Below, in pieces: positions 5,318 to 6,033 of a stretch of 6,033 bases of DNA (its first letter is position 1; every line of letters starts with the position of its first letter). Under the pieces are notes generated by a model. The model was not told the DNA's origin and did not search any database. It saw only the letters and a program-made list of their open reading frames with translations. Location of the stretch: NCBI GenBank assembly GCA_002390025.1, contig DGRU01000046.1, positions 793 to 6,825 on the forward strand, written 5' to 3'. The stretch comes from Lachnospiraceae bacterium UBA4380. GTDB taxonomy: Bacteria; Bacillota; Clostridia; Lachnospirales; Lachnospiraceae. The position numbers and the translations under genes are program-made.

Positions 5318-5370
5318 AAAAAAAGTCAGCTATATCTTTACAGCAGCTCTTACAGCTCTTATTTGACTTT
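5318..5370 (-). terminator. Weak terminator-like structure at the end of rsmI
   Basis: In minus-strand orientation AAAGTCA (5364-5370), overlapping the last rsmI codons, can pair with TGACTTT (5322-5328), the latter leading into seven T (5318-5324). The stem is short and AT-rich with a loop of about 35 bases, in which AGCT words may pair further. CAGCTC (5353-5358) and GAGCTG (5371-5376) form a competing hairpin. CAGCTCTTA is also directly repeated (5344-5352, 5353-5361). Partial termination or attenuation before rpe is conceivable; evidence is weak. Confidence 0.25.
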
Positions 5371-6033
5371 GAGCTGCTGGTAGATATCTCTTCGGGAGAG
5401 GCCGCGGTCTGCGGCGACGCGGCGCATGGCTTCCTTCTGGGAGAGTCCCTGGTCCAGATATTGCTGCATGTGGTCCTCGATGGAAAGGGCATCAAAGGCT
5501 GCGCGCGCCTGTGTCTCGAGTTCCCCGGGATCGGCGCCGGCGAGGACCAGGACGTATTCTCCGCGGGGGTCGTTTTCTTTGTAGTAGTTAACGGCATCTC
5601 CGAGGGTGAAGGGGATGGCCTCCTCAAATCGTTTGGTCAGTTCACGGCAGAGCGTAATGCGCCTGCTGTCACCGACTGTCTCTGCGAGCTCCGCCAGTGT
5701 TGCGCGCAGATGGTGGGGCGCCTCGTAGAGGATGATGGTCCGCTCTTCGGTGCGGAGCTGGTCCAGGATCCTGCGGCGCTCTTTTTTTTCTGTTTTTTCC
5801 GGGGGAAGAAAGCCCTCGAAGCAGAATCGTCTGGCGGGCATGCCGGACATGGTGAGGGCCGTGATCAGGGCACAGGCTCCGGGGAGGGATGTGACGCGGA
5901 TGCCCTCTTCGATGCAGAGGGCTGCCAGGACCTCTCCGGGATCGGAGATGGCGGGGGTGCCGGCATCCGTGACTACGGCGATGTTTTCACCCCGGTGCAG
6001 GCGGCCGATCAGTTCCCTGGCCTTGTCGTATTT
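5359..6033 (-). CDS. rsmI: 16S rRNA (cytidine-1402 2'-O)-methyltransferase, C-terminal part
   Basis: The frame is open from the right edge to the TAA at 5359-5361, giving 224 residues; about 55-60 N-terminal residues, including the start, lie outside. RsmI uses S-adenosylmethionine to methylate the ribose of C1402 in the decoding centre of 16S rRNA. The visible part carries the tetrapyrrole-methylase-fold signatures: VVTDAGTPAISDPG, LPGACALITAL, SGMPARRFCFEGFLP, and ILYEAPHHL followed by LCRELTKRFEE. The C-terminal HTH-like segment (LSQKEAMRRVAADRGLSRRDIYQ) is the small helical domain found at the end of RsmI proteins. ATG codons near 5850 are internal, because conserved motifs lie upstream of them. 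It is the 5' neighbour of rpe on the same strand. Confidence 0.93.
   Translation of the reverse strand, partial: KYDKARELIGRLHRGENIAVVTDAGTPAISDPGEVLAALCIEEGIRVTSLPGACALITALTMSGMPARRFCFEGFLPPEKTEKKERRRILDQLRTEERTIILYEAPHHLRATLAELAETVGDSRRITLCRELTKRFEEAIPFTLGDAVNYYKENDPRGEYVLVLAGADPGELETQARAAFDALSIEDHMQQYLDQGLSQKEAMRRVAADRGLSRRDIYQQLKVK

Noticed and set aside
5125..5319. A 64-codon minus-strand frame encoding a Lys/Arg/Thr-rich peptide over the minisatellite
   Set aside because: The repeat unit varies between 10 and 13 bases, so the frame is not kept by the repeats, and there is no ribosome site. The composition follows from A-rich repeat DNA. It overlaps the rpe leader.

Overview
The window reads as chromosomal DNA of a moderately GC-rich Firmicute, most likely a Clostridia (Lachnospiraceae-like) gut or anaerobe lineage. 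This is inferred from strong AGGAGG-type ribosome binding sites, consensus sigma-A promoters, a lactic-acid-bacteria/Clostridia style sucrose-6-phosphate hydrolase, and a dispersed GGGGACGGTTC inverted repeat of a kind I recall from clostridial genomes. The taxonomy is an inference, not a proof.

Layout. On the minus strand at the left lie the N-terminal part of a HAD-IIB (Cof-like) phosphatase (1-470, cut by the window edge) and, upstream of it, a complete GH32 beta-fructofuranosidase, probably sucrose-6-phosphate hydrolase (636-2096). A REP-like inverted-repeat element sits between them (551-619). A divergent intergenic region (2097-2409) holds a strong promoter for the GH32 gene with operator-like palindromes over its -35, a 13-bp tandem duplication, and an opposing promoter for the plus-strand gene. 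That gene (2410-4038) encodes an AI-2E/UPF0118 family membrane transporter with an unusually long acidic, Ala/Thr/Ser-rich tail containing 48-bp (16-residue) tandem repeats. It converges on the minus-strand rpe gene (ribulose-phosphate 3-epimerase, 4434-5099), and a strong bidirectional hairpin terminator (4182-4242) lies between them. Upstream of rpe, in its probable leader, is a ten-copy 12-13-bp minisatellite (5161-5281). The last gene is the C-terminal 224 residues of rsmI (16S rRNA C1402 2'-O-methyltransferase), running off the right edge.

How they fit together. The GH32 enzyme cleaves imported phosphorylated sucrose, and its own promoter and palindromes suggest sugar-responsive repression. 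The HAD protein may be a sugar-phosphate phosphatase co-transcribed with it, but the 165-bp gap makes that uncertain. rsmI and rpe are housekeeping genes in the same orientation, separated by a repetitive 259-bp spacer.

No complete novel multi-gene system is visible. The most unusual content is repetitive: the rpe-leader minisatellite, the repeat-bearing transporter tail and the REP-like element.
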